A stretch of 64,000 bases of DNA, from NCBI RefSeq assembly GCF_001718415.1, contig NZ_CP013377.1, positions 1,860,001 through 1,924,000 of the forward strand. The letters are read 5' to 3'. Under the pieces are notes generated by a model. The model ran no database searches, was not told where the DNA came from, and saw only the letters and a program-made list of their open reading frames with translations. Source of the DNA: Burkholderia pseudomultivorans (GTDB lineage: Bacteria > Pseudomonadota > Gammaproteobacteria > Burkholderiales > Burkholderiaceae). Numbering within the stretch: position 1 is the first letter of the stretch; each line of letters starts with the position of its first letter. Shown one piece after another: positions 1 to 7,036 of the stretch. Made by a program: the position numbers and the translations under genes.

Positions 1-787
1 CGAGCGGGATATGCCCTTCGCCGGCCAGCAGGCCCGAGGTCGGATCGAAGCCGATCCAGCCCGCGCCGGGCAGGTAGACCTCGCACCACGCGTGCAGGTC
101 GGTGAAATCGACCGACGTGCCGCTCGGGCCGTCGAGCGACTTCACGTCGGGCGTCAGCTGGATCAGGTAGCCCGACACGAAGCGCGCGGCGATGCCCAGA
201 TGCCGGCACAGCTGCACGAGCAGCCAGCCGCTGTCGCGGCACGATCCCGACGCGAGTTCGAGCGTCTGCGCAGGCGCCTGCACGCCGGGCTCCATCCGCA
301 CCAGATAGCGGATGTCGCGCTGCAGCTGCTGGTTCAGCGCGACCAGGAAATCCACGGTGCCGGCCGGCGTGCGGTCCACGCCGTCGAGATACGCGCGAAA
401 CGCGGGCGACTCGCTCGTCGCCGGATCGCAGGCGAGATACGGCGCAAGCTCGGTCTTCAGCGCATCGTCGTACTGGAACGGATACCGTTCGGCGCTGCTT
501 TCCAGAAAGAAGTCGAACGGGTTGTACACCGACATTTCGGCGACGAGGTCGACCGTGATCTCGAAGTGCCGCGTGCGCTCCGGAAACACCAGGCGCGCGA
601 GATAGTTCGAGAACGGATCCTGCTGCCAGTTGACGAAATGCTGCGCAGGCTCGACCGTCATCGAATACGCGACGATCGGCGTGCGGCAGTGCGGCGCGGG
701 GCGCAGCCGCACGATCTGCGGGCCAAGGCCGACGAGCCGGTCGTAGCGGTAGCGGGTGGTGTGATGCAGCGCGACGTGAATGGGCAT
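1..787 (-). CDS. Large transglutaminase-like protein, 5' part only (runs off left edge)
   Basis: The first 262 codons of a minus-strand gene whose remainder lies outside the window. The N-terminus (MPIHVALHHTTRYRYDR) is the beta-rich domain typical of bacterial transglutaminase-like proteins. A papain-like core follows, with the nucleophile in GSCRDS (about residue 183), the histidine in DLHAWCEVYLPG and the aspartate in GFDPTSG, so the catalytic triad is intact. Proteins of this type that sit beside alpha-E and permuted ATP-grasp genes usually carry a long C-terminal extension (about 1,100 residues in total), which would explain why no stop is reached. It lies 91 bp downstream of a second transglutaminase-like gene and is probably the last gene of the four-gene set. 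Substrate unknown. Confidence 0.85.
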   Translation of the reverse strand, partial: MPIHVALHHTTRYRYDRLVGLGPQIVRLRPAPHCRTPIVAYSMTVEPAQHFVNWQQDPFSNYLARLVFPERTRHFEITVDLVAEMSVYNPFDFFLESSAERYPFQYDDALKTELAPYLACDPATSESPAFRAYLDGVDRTPAGTVDFLVALNQQLQRDIRYLVRMEPGVQAPAQTLELASGSCRDSGWLLVQLCRHLGIAARFVSGYLIQLTPDVKSLDGPSGTSVDFTDLHAWCEVYLPGAGWIGFDPTSGLLAGEGHIPL

Positions 788-878
788 GGGAGAGCCGCTC
801 GGTTCGGGTTGGGCCGGCCGCGCGTGCCGCGTCGTCGGGACGAACGCGGCGGCGCGGCGAATTCGGCGAAGGGGCGCG

Positions 879-1859
879 TCAGACCAATTCGGGCGACTGC
901 ACGACGCTGATCTCGACGCCGGCCGCACTGGCGCCGAGCCCCGTCACGGGCTGCGCGTCGCGGTAGTCGAGGCCGACCGCGATGCGCACGTAGCGCTCGT
1001 CCGGGCAGCGGTTCATGAACGGATCGAAGCCGACCCAGCCGAGCCCTTCGACGTAGGCCTCGGCCCACGCGTGACCGGCCGGCTGCTGCGCCAGCGCGGC
1101 GGCCTGCGGCTGCGCGCCGAGTGCGGCCAGCGGCAGCCCCTGCGACTGCGACTGCACCGCATGCGACGCGCCGAGCACCTGCTGCATGCCGTCGCCGATC
1201 TGCAGCGCGAGCGCCGCCTCTTCGTCGTCGCCCGCCTGCTGCTTCGCGTCGGCGATGCGCTGCATCGCGCTGTCGGCCAGCACGTAGCCCGACACGTAGC
1301 GCGACGGAATCTTCAGCACGCGCGCGGCCGCGATGAACGCGTGCGCATGGTCACGGCTGGTGCCCTCGCCGCTTTGCAGCGCGGTTTCCGCATCGACGGG
1401 CATCTCGGCCGCGGTGTGCGGTGCATATGCGATGCGGCCGTGCACTTCCGTCATCAGCCAGTGCAGCGCGTCGAGGCTGCGCGGCGGGATCGGCAGCGCG
1501 TCGGCCAGCGCGCGCACGGTGTCGCCCGCTTTCGTGAGCGCCGTCTCGCGCTCGAAGATCCACGGCGGCGCATAGCCTTCGGGATGACCGACGATGCCCG
1601 CGCGATCCTGCGTCTCGACGACGCCGGCCGCGACCACGACGATGTCGGCCTTCGCGCCGCGCTCGTGACGCACCAGGTCGATCCGGTTGCCGAAGCCGTC
1701 GGCATACGACAGCGCCGGCTCGACGCCGTCGATCGTGACCTGCCATGCGCGCACCGTCTGCCCGGGGCCCGATTGCGGGCGCAGCCGCAGGCGCTGCAGT
1801 GCATGGGTCGCTTGCTCGTCGAACTGGTAACGCGAGATGTGTCGGATGGCGAGTCGCAT
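879..1859 (-). CDS. Transglutaminase-like protein with Ser in place of the catalytic Cys
   Basis: 326 residues. The N-terminal domain starts MRLAIRHISRYQFDE and a transglutaminase core lies at about residues 130-285. The core keeps His263 (AGHAWAEAYV) and Asp279 (GFDPF), but the nucleophile position reads GTSRDHAHAF, with Ser168 (codon AGC) where most relatives have Cys. A Gln/Ala-rich insertion occupies about residues 201-260. The start at 1859 is the first Met that begins the conserved domain, and a long upstream in-frame extension overlaps the alpha-E gene and is rejected. The gene lies 8 bp after the alpha-E gene, so the two are co-transcribed. In related clusters such proteins are predicted to act as peptidases or amide-bond enzymes on a peptide made by the ATP-grasp partner. 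That role is inferred. Confidence 0.88.
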   Translation of the reverse strand: MRLAIRHISRYQFDEQATHALQRLRLRPQSGPGQTVRAWQVTIDGVEPALSYADGFGNRIDLVRHERGAKADIVVVAAGVVETQDRAGIVGHPEGYAPPWIFERETALTKAGDTVRALADALPIPPRSLDALHWLMTEVHGRIAYAPHTAAEMPVDAETALQSGEGTSRDHAHAFIAAARVLKIPSRYVSGYVLADSAMQRIADAKQQAGDDEEAALALQIGDGMQQVLGASHAVQSQSQGLPLAALGAQPQAAALAQQPAGHAWAEAYVEGLGWVGFDPFMNRCPDERYVRIAVGLDYRDAQPVTGLGASAAGVEISVVQSPELV

Positions 1860-1867
1860 GGCGGGCC

Positions 1868-2809
1868 TCAGTCGAAGTTGTATGCCTGGGCGATTTCGAG
1901 CCCCAGGCTGTTGTTGCGGCCGATGAAGTCGGTCAGGAATTCGTGCAGGCCGCTCTTGAAGATCCGCTCGACCGTGTTGTCGGACAGCATCTGCAGGATC
2001 TTCGCGGCCGTGTCGTGACACGGATGTGTCACGCCGTAATCCTTCGCGAGCAGGTTCAGGCTCGACACGACGCGCCCGTAGCAATAACGCAGCGAACGCG
2101 GCATGCGGCCGTTCAGGATCAGGTAGTCGGCGATGTTCAGCGGCTTGTACTGCACGTCGTACACCCAGCGGTACGAACGGTGCGCGGCCACGCAGCGCAG
2201 GATCGTCTCCCACTGGTAGTTGTCGAGGATGGTGCCGACGTGCGACACCGACGGCAGCAGCAGGTGGTATTTGACGTCGATGATGCGCGCGGTATTGTCG
2301 GCGCGCTCGACGAATGCGCCGATCTGCGCGAAATCGAAGATCTCGTTGCGCAGCATGGTGCTGTAGAAGCTGCCGAGGATCAGCGCGGTCTCGCGCTTCA
2401 CCTGGTCGAGCACCGCCGGCAGTTCGCCCTCCGGCACCGGCTGTGCGAGCGCGCGCCGCAGCGCGAGCCATGCGCCGTTCACGCTCTCCCACGCCTCGCG
2501 CGTCAGCGCCGTGCGCACCATTCGCGCGTTCGAGCGCGCGGCCTCGATGCACGACAGCACGCTCGACGGATTGTCGAGATCGCGCAGCAGGTAGTCGGTC
2601 ACGGTGTCGGCCGCGTAGGCGTCGTACTTTTGCCGGTAGCCGTCGTCGGCGCCCGAGCTGACCAGCACCGACGACCATTCGGCCGGCGCGTCGGCCGTGC
2701 GCGTCAGCGCCATGCGCAGCCCGGCGTCGACGATGCGCGCGATGTTTTCCGCGCGTTCGATATAGCGGTACATCCAGTAGAGACCGCTCGCAGTGCGTCC
2801 CAGAAGCAT
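1868..2809 (-). CDS. Alpha-E domain protein (DUF403 family)
   Basis: 313 residues, almost entirely helical, beginning MLLGRTASGLYWMYRYIERAE. The WMYRYIERAENIARI segment and the repeated ERADNTARI motif (near residue 180) are hallmarks of the alpha-E family, so the assignment is firm although no biochemical activity is established. The family nearly always sits next to a circularly permuted ATP-grasp protein and a transglutaminase, exactly as here: the ATP-grasp gene ends 64 bp upstream and a transglutaminase begins 8 bp downstream. Comparative genomics has linked these three families to synthesis and processing of an unknown peptide or amide. The length is normal for the family and nothing is truncated. 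Confidence 0.92.
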   Translation of the reverse strand: MLLGRTASGLYWMYRYIERAENIARIVDAGLRMALTRTADAPAEWSSVLVSSGADDGYRQKYDAYAADTVTDYLLRDLDNPSSVLSCIEAARSNARMVRTALTREAWESVNGAWLALRRALAQPVPEGELPAVLDQVKRETALILGSFYSTMLRNEIFDFAQIGAFVERADNTARIIDVKYHLLLPSVSHVGTILDNYQWETILRCVAAHRSYRWVYDVQYKPLNIADYLILNGRMPRSLRYCYGRVVSSLNLLAKDYGVTHPCHDTAAKILQMLSDNTVERIFKSGLHEFLTDFIGRNNSLGLEIAQAYNFD

Positions 2810-2873
2810 CTCGTGTCCACTCCGTGTTGGTTCGGTTCGCGCGCCGCGAACGGCGCGCGCGGTCGCCTCCGGC

Positions 2874-4289
2874 TCAGTCGGCCAGCACCCAGGTATCCTT
2901 GGTGCCGCCGCCCTGGCTCGAGTTGACGACGAGCGATCCCTCCTTCAGCGCGACGCGCGTGAGCCCGCCCGGCGTGATGCGGATCCGGTCCGACACCAGC
3001 ACGAACGGCCGCAGGTCGACGTGGCGCGGCGCGAGGCCGGCTTCGGTCAGGATCGGCGTCGTGGACAACGCCAGCGTGGGTTGCGCGATGTAGTTCGCGG
3101 GACGCGCGCGCAGCTTCGCGGCGAACGCGTCGATCTCGGCCTTCGACGCGCACGGCCCGACCAGCATTCCGTAGCCGCCCGAGCCGTGCACTTCCTTCAC
3201 GACGAGTTCGTCGAGATGGTCGAGCACGTACTTCAGGCTGTCGGCGTCGCCGCAGCGCCAGGTCGGCACGTTCTCGAGCAGCGCCTTGCGGCCCGTGTAG
3301 AACTCGACGATCTCCGGCATGTACGAATAGATCGCCTTGTCGTCGGCGATGCCGGTGCCGGGCGCGTTCGCGATCGTGATGTTGCCCGCGCGGTACACGT
3401 CCATGATCCCGGCGACGCCGAGCACCGAATCGGCGCGGAACGTGAGCGGATCGAGGAACGCATCGTCGACGCGGCGATACAGCACGTCGATCGGCCGGAA
3501 GCCTTCGGTCGTGCGCATCGCGACACGGCCGTCGATCACCTGCAGGTCGCTGCCTTCGACGAGATGCACGCCCATCTGGTCGGCGAGGAACGAATGCTCG
3601 TAGTACGCGGAATTGTGGATGCCGGGCGTCAGCACCGCGACGGTCGGGTTGTCCGCGTTGCCGCCCGGCGGGCAGACGGCCGCGAGCGACTGGCGCAGCA
3701 TCTGCGGATAGGTTTCGACCGGGCGCACCTTCACCTGCTGGAACAGCTCGGGGAAGAGCTGCATCATCGTCTCGCGGTTTTCCAGCATGTACGACACGCC
3801 GGACGGCGTGCGCGCGTTGTCCTCGAGCACGTAGAACTCGTTCTCGCCGGTGCGCACGATGTCGACGCCGATGATGTGCGTATAGACGTTGCCCGGCGGG
3901 CGGAAGTCGATCATCTCCGGGATGAACGCGTCGTTGTGCGCGATCAGGTGTTTCGGCACGATCCCCGCGCGCACGATTTCCTGGCGGTGGTAGATGTCGT
4001 CGAGGAACGCGTTGAGCGCCATCACGCGCTGCTCGATGCCGAGCGACAAGCGGCTCCATTCGGCGCCGGAGATGATGCGCGGCACGATGTCGAACGGGAT
4101 CAGCCGCTCGGCGGCCTGGGCGTCGCCGTACACGGCGAACGTGATGCCCGTCCTGCGGAACACGCCTTCCGCGTCGTGGGCCTTCTGGGCGAGGCTCGCG
4201 GGATTCTGCGTATCGAGCCACTGTTTGAGACGCGCATAAGGCGCCCTCACACTCTCGCCGGATTGCAACATTTCATCGAATGGCTTCAT
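2874..4289 (-). CDS. Circularly permuted ATP-grasp protein (DUF404/DUF407 type)
   Basis: 471 residues. Family signatures include IPFDIVPRIISGAEW, FYVLEDNARTPSGVSYM, DVLYRRVDDAFLDP and the C-terminal VVNSSQGGGTKDTWV. These belong to the circularly permuted ATP-grasp group, thought to be amide ligases that activate a carboxylate with ATP; the substrate is not known. The start at 4289 follows GGAG at 9 nt spacing. An in-frame ATG five codons upstream has no such site. It heads the four-gene minus-strand set (ATP-grasp, alpha-E, two transglutaminases), which probably makes and trims a small peptide or amide product. A long region without genes lies upstream and should contain its promoter, but I could not pick one with confidence. 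Confidence 0.92.
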   Translation of the reverse strand: MKPFDEMLQSGESVRAPYARLKQWLDTQNPASLAQKAHDAEGVFRRTGITFAVYGDAQAAERLIPFDIVPRIISGAEWSRLSLGIEQRVMALNAFLDDIYHRQEIVRAGIVPKHLIAHNDAFIPEMIDFRPPGNVYTHIIGVDIVRTGENEFYVLEDNARTPSGVSYMLENRETMMQLFPELFQQVKVRPVETYPQMLRQSLAAVCPPGGNADNPTVAVLTPGIHNSAYYEHSFLADQMGVHLVEGSDLQVIDGRVAMRTTEGFRPIDVLYRRVDDAFLDPLTFRADSVLGVAGIMDVYRAGNITIANAPGTGIADDKAIYSYMPEIVEFYTGRKALLENVPTWRCGDADSLKYVLDHLDELVVKEVHGSGGYGMLVGPCASKAEIDAFAAKLRARPANYIAQPTLALSTTPILTEAGLAPRHVDLRPFVLVSDRIRITPGGLTRVALKEGSLVVNSSQGGGTKDTWVLAD

Positions 4290-5277
4290 CGATCTTTTCT
4301 CCATCGATCGTTTTCCCCGGCATTGCGCATGCCGGACCGGCGTAACGACTGCCAAGCAAGTAGCGTGCCTTTCGAGTCCTCCGTCCCGGGCCGTGGCGGG
4401 CCCGTCACATCGCACCACGACGGTGCAGCGCGCGACGCCGATCGCGGCATCGATGCCCCGCGATCGCGCACGGCCGTTGCTACGCCGCGCTCGTCGAGCA
4501 TAGTTCTCCCGCGTGTCATGAATATGCAATCTGCACTGCACCAAATCCGCGCCGCGCCGTCGCTGCGAGAAGCCGTCCGGCGCACTGCGCATTGCGCGGA
4601 GGGCTTTGCTCCGCGCGGGTGGCAGACGGTCGGTGCGGGGGTGCCACTTCGAGACGCGCCGGTTCGATGCGCGGGGCATGGCGAAAGAGACAGGCGTCGC
4701 CGGGCCGCGCATCGGGTGGTTGGCGGGAAGCGGCGTCGCTCCGCGCAGGTTCGCAGCCGAACACGAGACCGTTGATCGACATCCTGAACCGGCCGCGCAT
4801 TGCGGCGAACGACAGCGTCGACCCGATGCAACCGGCAGTGCCCGGCACACGCTTCTCACGCTGCGATGCGACTGGCAGCCGATGAGCGCATCGTTCTCGC
4901 GTTAACCCCACCATGCGACGAAATGCGGGTTAGTCCGGGTTGCCGGATCAACGCGGTCGGCTCGCTGCAATACGCGTCCGTTGCCCTCGTGAAGATGTGC
5001 CCGTTTCGTCATACGCCGAGGCTCCCGACACCTCTGTTCGCATGCGCTTCGCACTCGCTCCGCACCCGCGATCGATATCATCGGGCAGACAAACGTTTGC
5101 GAGTCCGAATCGTACTTATTACTGGTTTCGCCTCGACCCCGAATAATCTTTCTCTTTTGCAAAAGCGAAATACCCTGTTACACAACAAAATAAAAGTTTC
5201 CAATTACTTGTAACCGACATATCCGCTCAAAACGTCGCACCCTCTTTTTTAAATCGGCCCGACTGCACCCCGCATCC
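4290..5277. other. Gene-poor intergenic region, no supported gene
   Basis: About 1 kb between the divergent ATP-grasp and pga transcription units. Open frames exist on both strands (for example 4606-4905 plus and 4516-4914 minus), but they are Arg/Ala/Pro-rich, overlap one another and match no family I recognise. They look like chance frames in GC-rich DNA. Base composition falls sharply after about 5080, with runs such as ctctttttt, as expected for the regulatory region of a horizontally variable exopolysaccharide locus. I see no RNA gene or repeat. Confidence 0.5.
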
Positions 5278-5283
5278 TATAAT
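5278..5283 (+). promoter_or_regulatory. Candidate -10 box of the pga operon
   Basis: A perfect TATAAT lies in the AT-rich tract before the exopolysaccharide operon. No recognisable -35 box is found at 16-18 bp, so the promoter may depend on an activator. A start near 5290 would give a leader of roughly 330 nt before the first envelope gene at 5619. Confidence 0.35.
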
Positions 5284-5335
5284 TGCCTGCGAGCACAGAG
5301 GCAAAAAATTCATTTCCTCAGTCGTTATTTTCGGC

Positions 5336-5434
5336 ATGAACGTCGATACCACTGGCGTCAAGTATGACGTACAGGGTCATCGCTACCGGATCGCGCGCTC
5401 CGAAACCGGAAATAACGCCTTTCTTCAGCGGTAA
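5336..5434 (+). CDS. Possible 32-residue leader peptide or small ORF
   Basis: ATG at 5336, stop TAA at 5432-5434. The product would begin MNVDTTGVKYDVQGHRY and end NNAFLQR. No clear ribosome binding site precedes it, and I recognise no family. Its interest comes from position: it lies inside the long candidate leader of the pga operon, 24 nt ahead of a terminator-like palindrome. It could be a leader peptide, the remnant of a longer gene, or chance. Confidence 0.25.
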   Translation: MNVDTTGVKYDVQGHRYRIARSETGNNAFLQR

Positions 5435-5457
5435 TAACAAACAACAGACTTTTCAGA

Positions 5458-5480
5458 ATCCTATTTAAATAGGATCTTTT
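5458..5480 (+). terminator. AT-rich palindrome followed by CTTTT (attenuator-like)
   Basis: An 18-bp perfect palindrome, ATCCTATTTAAATAGGAT (5458-5475), is followed by CTTTT. Stem content is low in GC, so it would be a weak terminator. It lies about 140 nt upstream of the first gene of the pga unit and may attenuate read-through or bind a protein. Confidence 0.35.
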
Positions 5481-5618
5481 GTGGCGTGCCATTCGTGCCA
5501 CACGCGGTTGTTTGTTCAAAACCCATCGTGTATCAATAGCGTGTCTCGAAGAAACACGACGGCAAATTCCGGCTCGGAATAAATATTGCGAATGACTCCA
5601 TTTTGGACGGAGGTTGGA

Positions 5619-6041
5619 ATGTCATCTTCGTTTCAAACACAGGCTCGCCCGTTTTTAAGCATCGCCCTGTTCGCGCTGTGCGCGAATGTGGTTGCACAGA
5701 CCTCGGTGCAGGCGCCCGCGTCCGATCCGAACGCAGGCCGCTACGTGATCTCGTACGTCTGCGGAGACGCACAGATCGACGGCACGGCGCCGCTGCCCCC
5801 CGACGGCCGTCCGTACAACCTCGGCGTGTCGTTTGCGTCGGCCAAGACCGGCCAGCCGATTGCGAACGTGCAGGTGCGCCTGCGGCGCCACGGCCGCGTG
5901 CTCGTCGAATTCAACGCGACCGGCTCGCGCTGCCTGTTCAGCGTCCCCGAGGCGAGCTACCGGATCGAAGGCACCTATCAGGGCGCCGAGCAGTTCGCGA
6001 TCGTCGAAACCGGTGCACTGACCACCCAGCTGCGATGGTGA
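5619..6041 (+). CDS. Small exported protein of unknown function, first gene of the pga locus
   Basis: 140 residues. The start at 5619 is set by GGAGG at 5 nt spacing; an in-frame TTG at 5586 is ignored. An N-terminal signal peptide (FLSIALFALCANVVAQ) ends near residue 26. The mature part is about 115 residues, with one Cys pair (SYVCGDAQIDG and GSRCLFSVP) that could form a disulfide. The segment ASAKTGQPIANVQVRLRRHG resembles the small beta-sandwich repeats of carboxypeptidase-regulatory or transthyretin-like folds, but I cannot assign a family. It lies 75 bp upstream of a membrane protein and then pgaA, on the same strand, so a periplasmic accessory role in exopolysaccharide assembly is inferred. 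Confidence 0.75.
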   Translation: MSSSFQTQARPFLSIALFALCANVVAQTSVQAPASDPNAGRYVISYVCGDAQIDGTAPLPPDGRPYNLGVSFASAKTGQPIANVQVRLRRHGRVLVEFNATGSRCLFSVPEASYRIEGTYQGAEQFAIVETGALTTQLRW

Positions 6042-6116
6042 GCTCCCGCTGAAGCCGCGCGTCGGCCTGCCCGACCGCATCACCCACCGCAAGTCCATCG
6101 AAGCGAGGAACCTTGA

Positions 6117-6914
6117 ATGACTCGTGCTGAACGACCTGACGACAACCCCATGCGCCAGCCGAAGCCCTCATGGGGTCCAGGAAAGAATGCGGCACTCAGC
6201 TTCGTCGCATTTGCCGCGATCTTCGGCGTCTTCGCGTATGTCGAGCGAGACGCGGGTGTCGGCCATGGCGACGTGACGCACGACCTGTCCAAACTGATCG
6301 GCACCACCGTCGGGAAATACCGCAACGCGATCGTGACGGCCGCCGCCGGCGCGTCCGGCACGATCGGCACCGCCAGACACGGCGAAGCGCCGGCAACGGT
6401 CGCGCAAACCGCGCCAGCTTCGTCCGCTGTGTCGCCGCCGTCCTCCATATCGTCGTACGCATCGTCGACGGCGACCGCGGGCGCGCCGCCCGCCACGCTC
6501 GCGGCCGAGGCGCCGGCCCCGTATCACGCCGCCACGAAGCACGCGCGCGCATCGCATGCGCGGCCGCTGACGACGGCCGCCAACACGCATTCCACACCGA
6601 CCGGCGGCCGCCCGCATGTGCGTCCGGACGACACGCATCGCACCTCGCGTCCCGCCGCGTTCGCAAGCGCCAGAAAGCCTCCGGACCTCACACCGAGGCC
6701 GCAGCCGTTCAACTACGACACGCCGCACATGCAGACGGCCAGCGTCACCCACGAGGAACTGGAAGGCGCCCGGGCACTGGCGAAGGCACGCTGGTGCGCG
6801 CAGATCAGCGAATGGGGCTGTGTCGAACAGAACGCGAGCCGGGCGCTCGCCATCGACCCGAAGAACAGCGAATCGCGTGCGCTGCTGGGACAGGCGATCC
6901 GCAATCGCCTGTAA
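6117..6914 (+). CDS. Inner-membrane-anchored protein with C-terminal TPR-like motif, upstream of pgaA
   Basis: 265 residues. A GAGGAA ribosome site lies 6 nt before ATG 6117. A single membrane helix (NAALSFVAFAAIFGVFAYVE, about residues 25-44) anchors a long Ala/Thr/Ser/Pro-rich periplasmic linker (about 75-205). A short C-terminal domain (about 210-265) carries one TPR-like helix pair, with two Cys (RWCAQISEWGCVEQN) and ALAIDPKNSESRALLGQAI. Architecture and position suggest a periplasm-spanning adaptor that might contact the TPR domain of PgaA encoded 122 bp downstream. I do not recognise a named family. The low-complexity linker makes homology detection unreliable. Confidence 0.75.
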   Translation: MTRAERPDDNPMRQPKPSWGPGKNAALSFVAFAAIFGVFAYVERDAGVGHGDVTHDLSKLIGTTVGKYRNAIVTAAAGASGTIGTARHGEAPATVAQTAPASSAVSPPSSISSYASSTATAGAPPATLAAEAPAPYHAATKHARASHARPLTTAANTHSTPTGGRPHVRPDDTHRTSRPAAFASARKPPDLTPRPQPFNYDTPHMQTASVTHEELEGARALAKARWCAQISEWGCVEQNASRALAIDPKNSESRALLGQAIRNRL

Positions 6915-7036
6915 CGCGCGCTGGCGGGACGGGCTCGTTGCCCGAACGAGCGCCGATCGGCGGCAGGCATCGTCGGGCGTGCACCGAGGTGACCGTTTTT
7001 AACCGAGGTGATCGTTTCACCAAGTGAGGACACACC

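Noticed and set aside
4516..4914. Open frames on both strands in the 4.3-5.1 kb gap
   Set aside because: Arg/Ala/Pro-rich, overlapping, without ribosome sites or recognisable domains; typical chance frames in GC-rich DNA.
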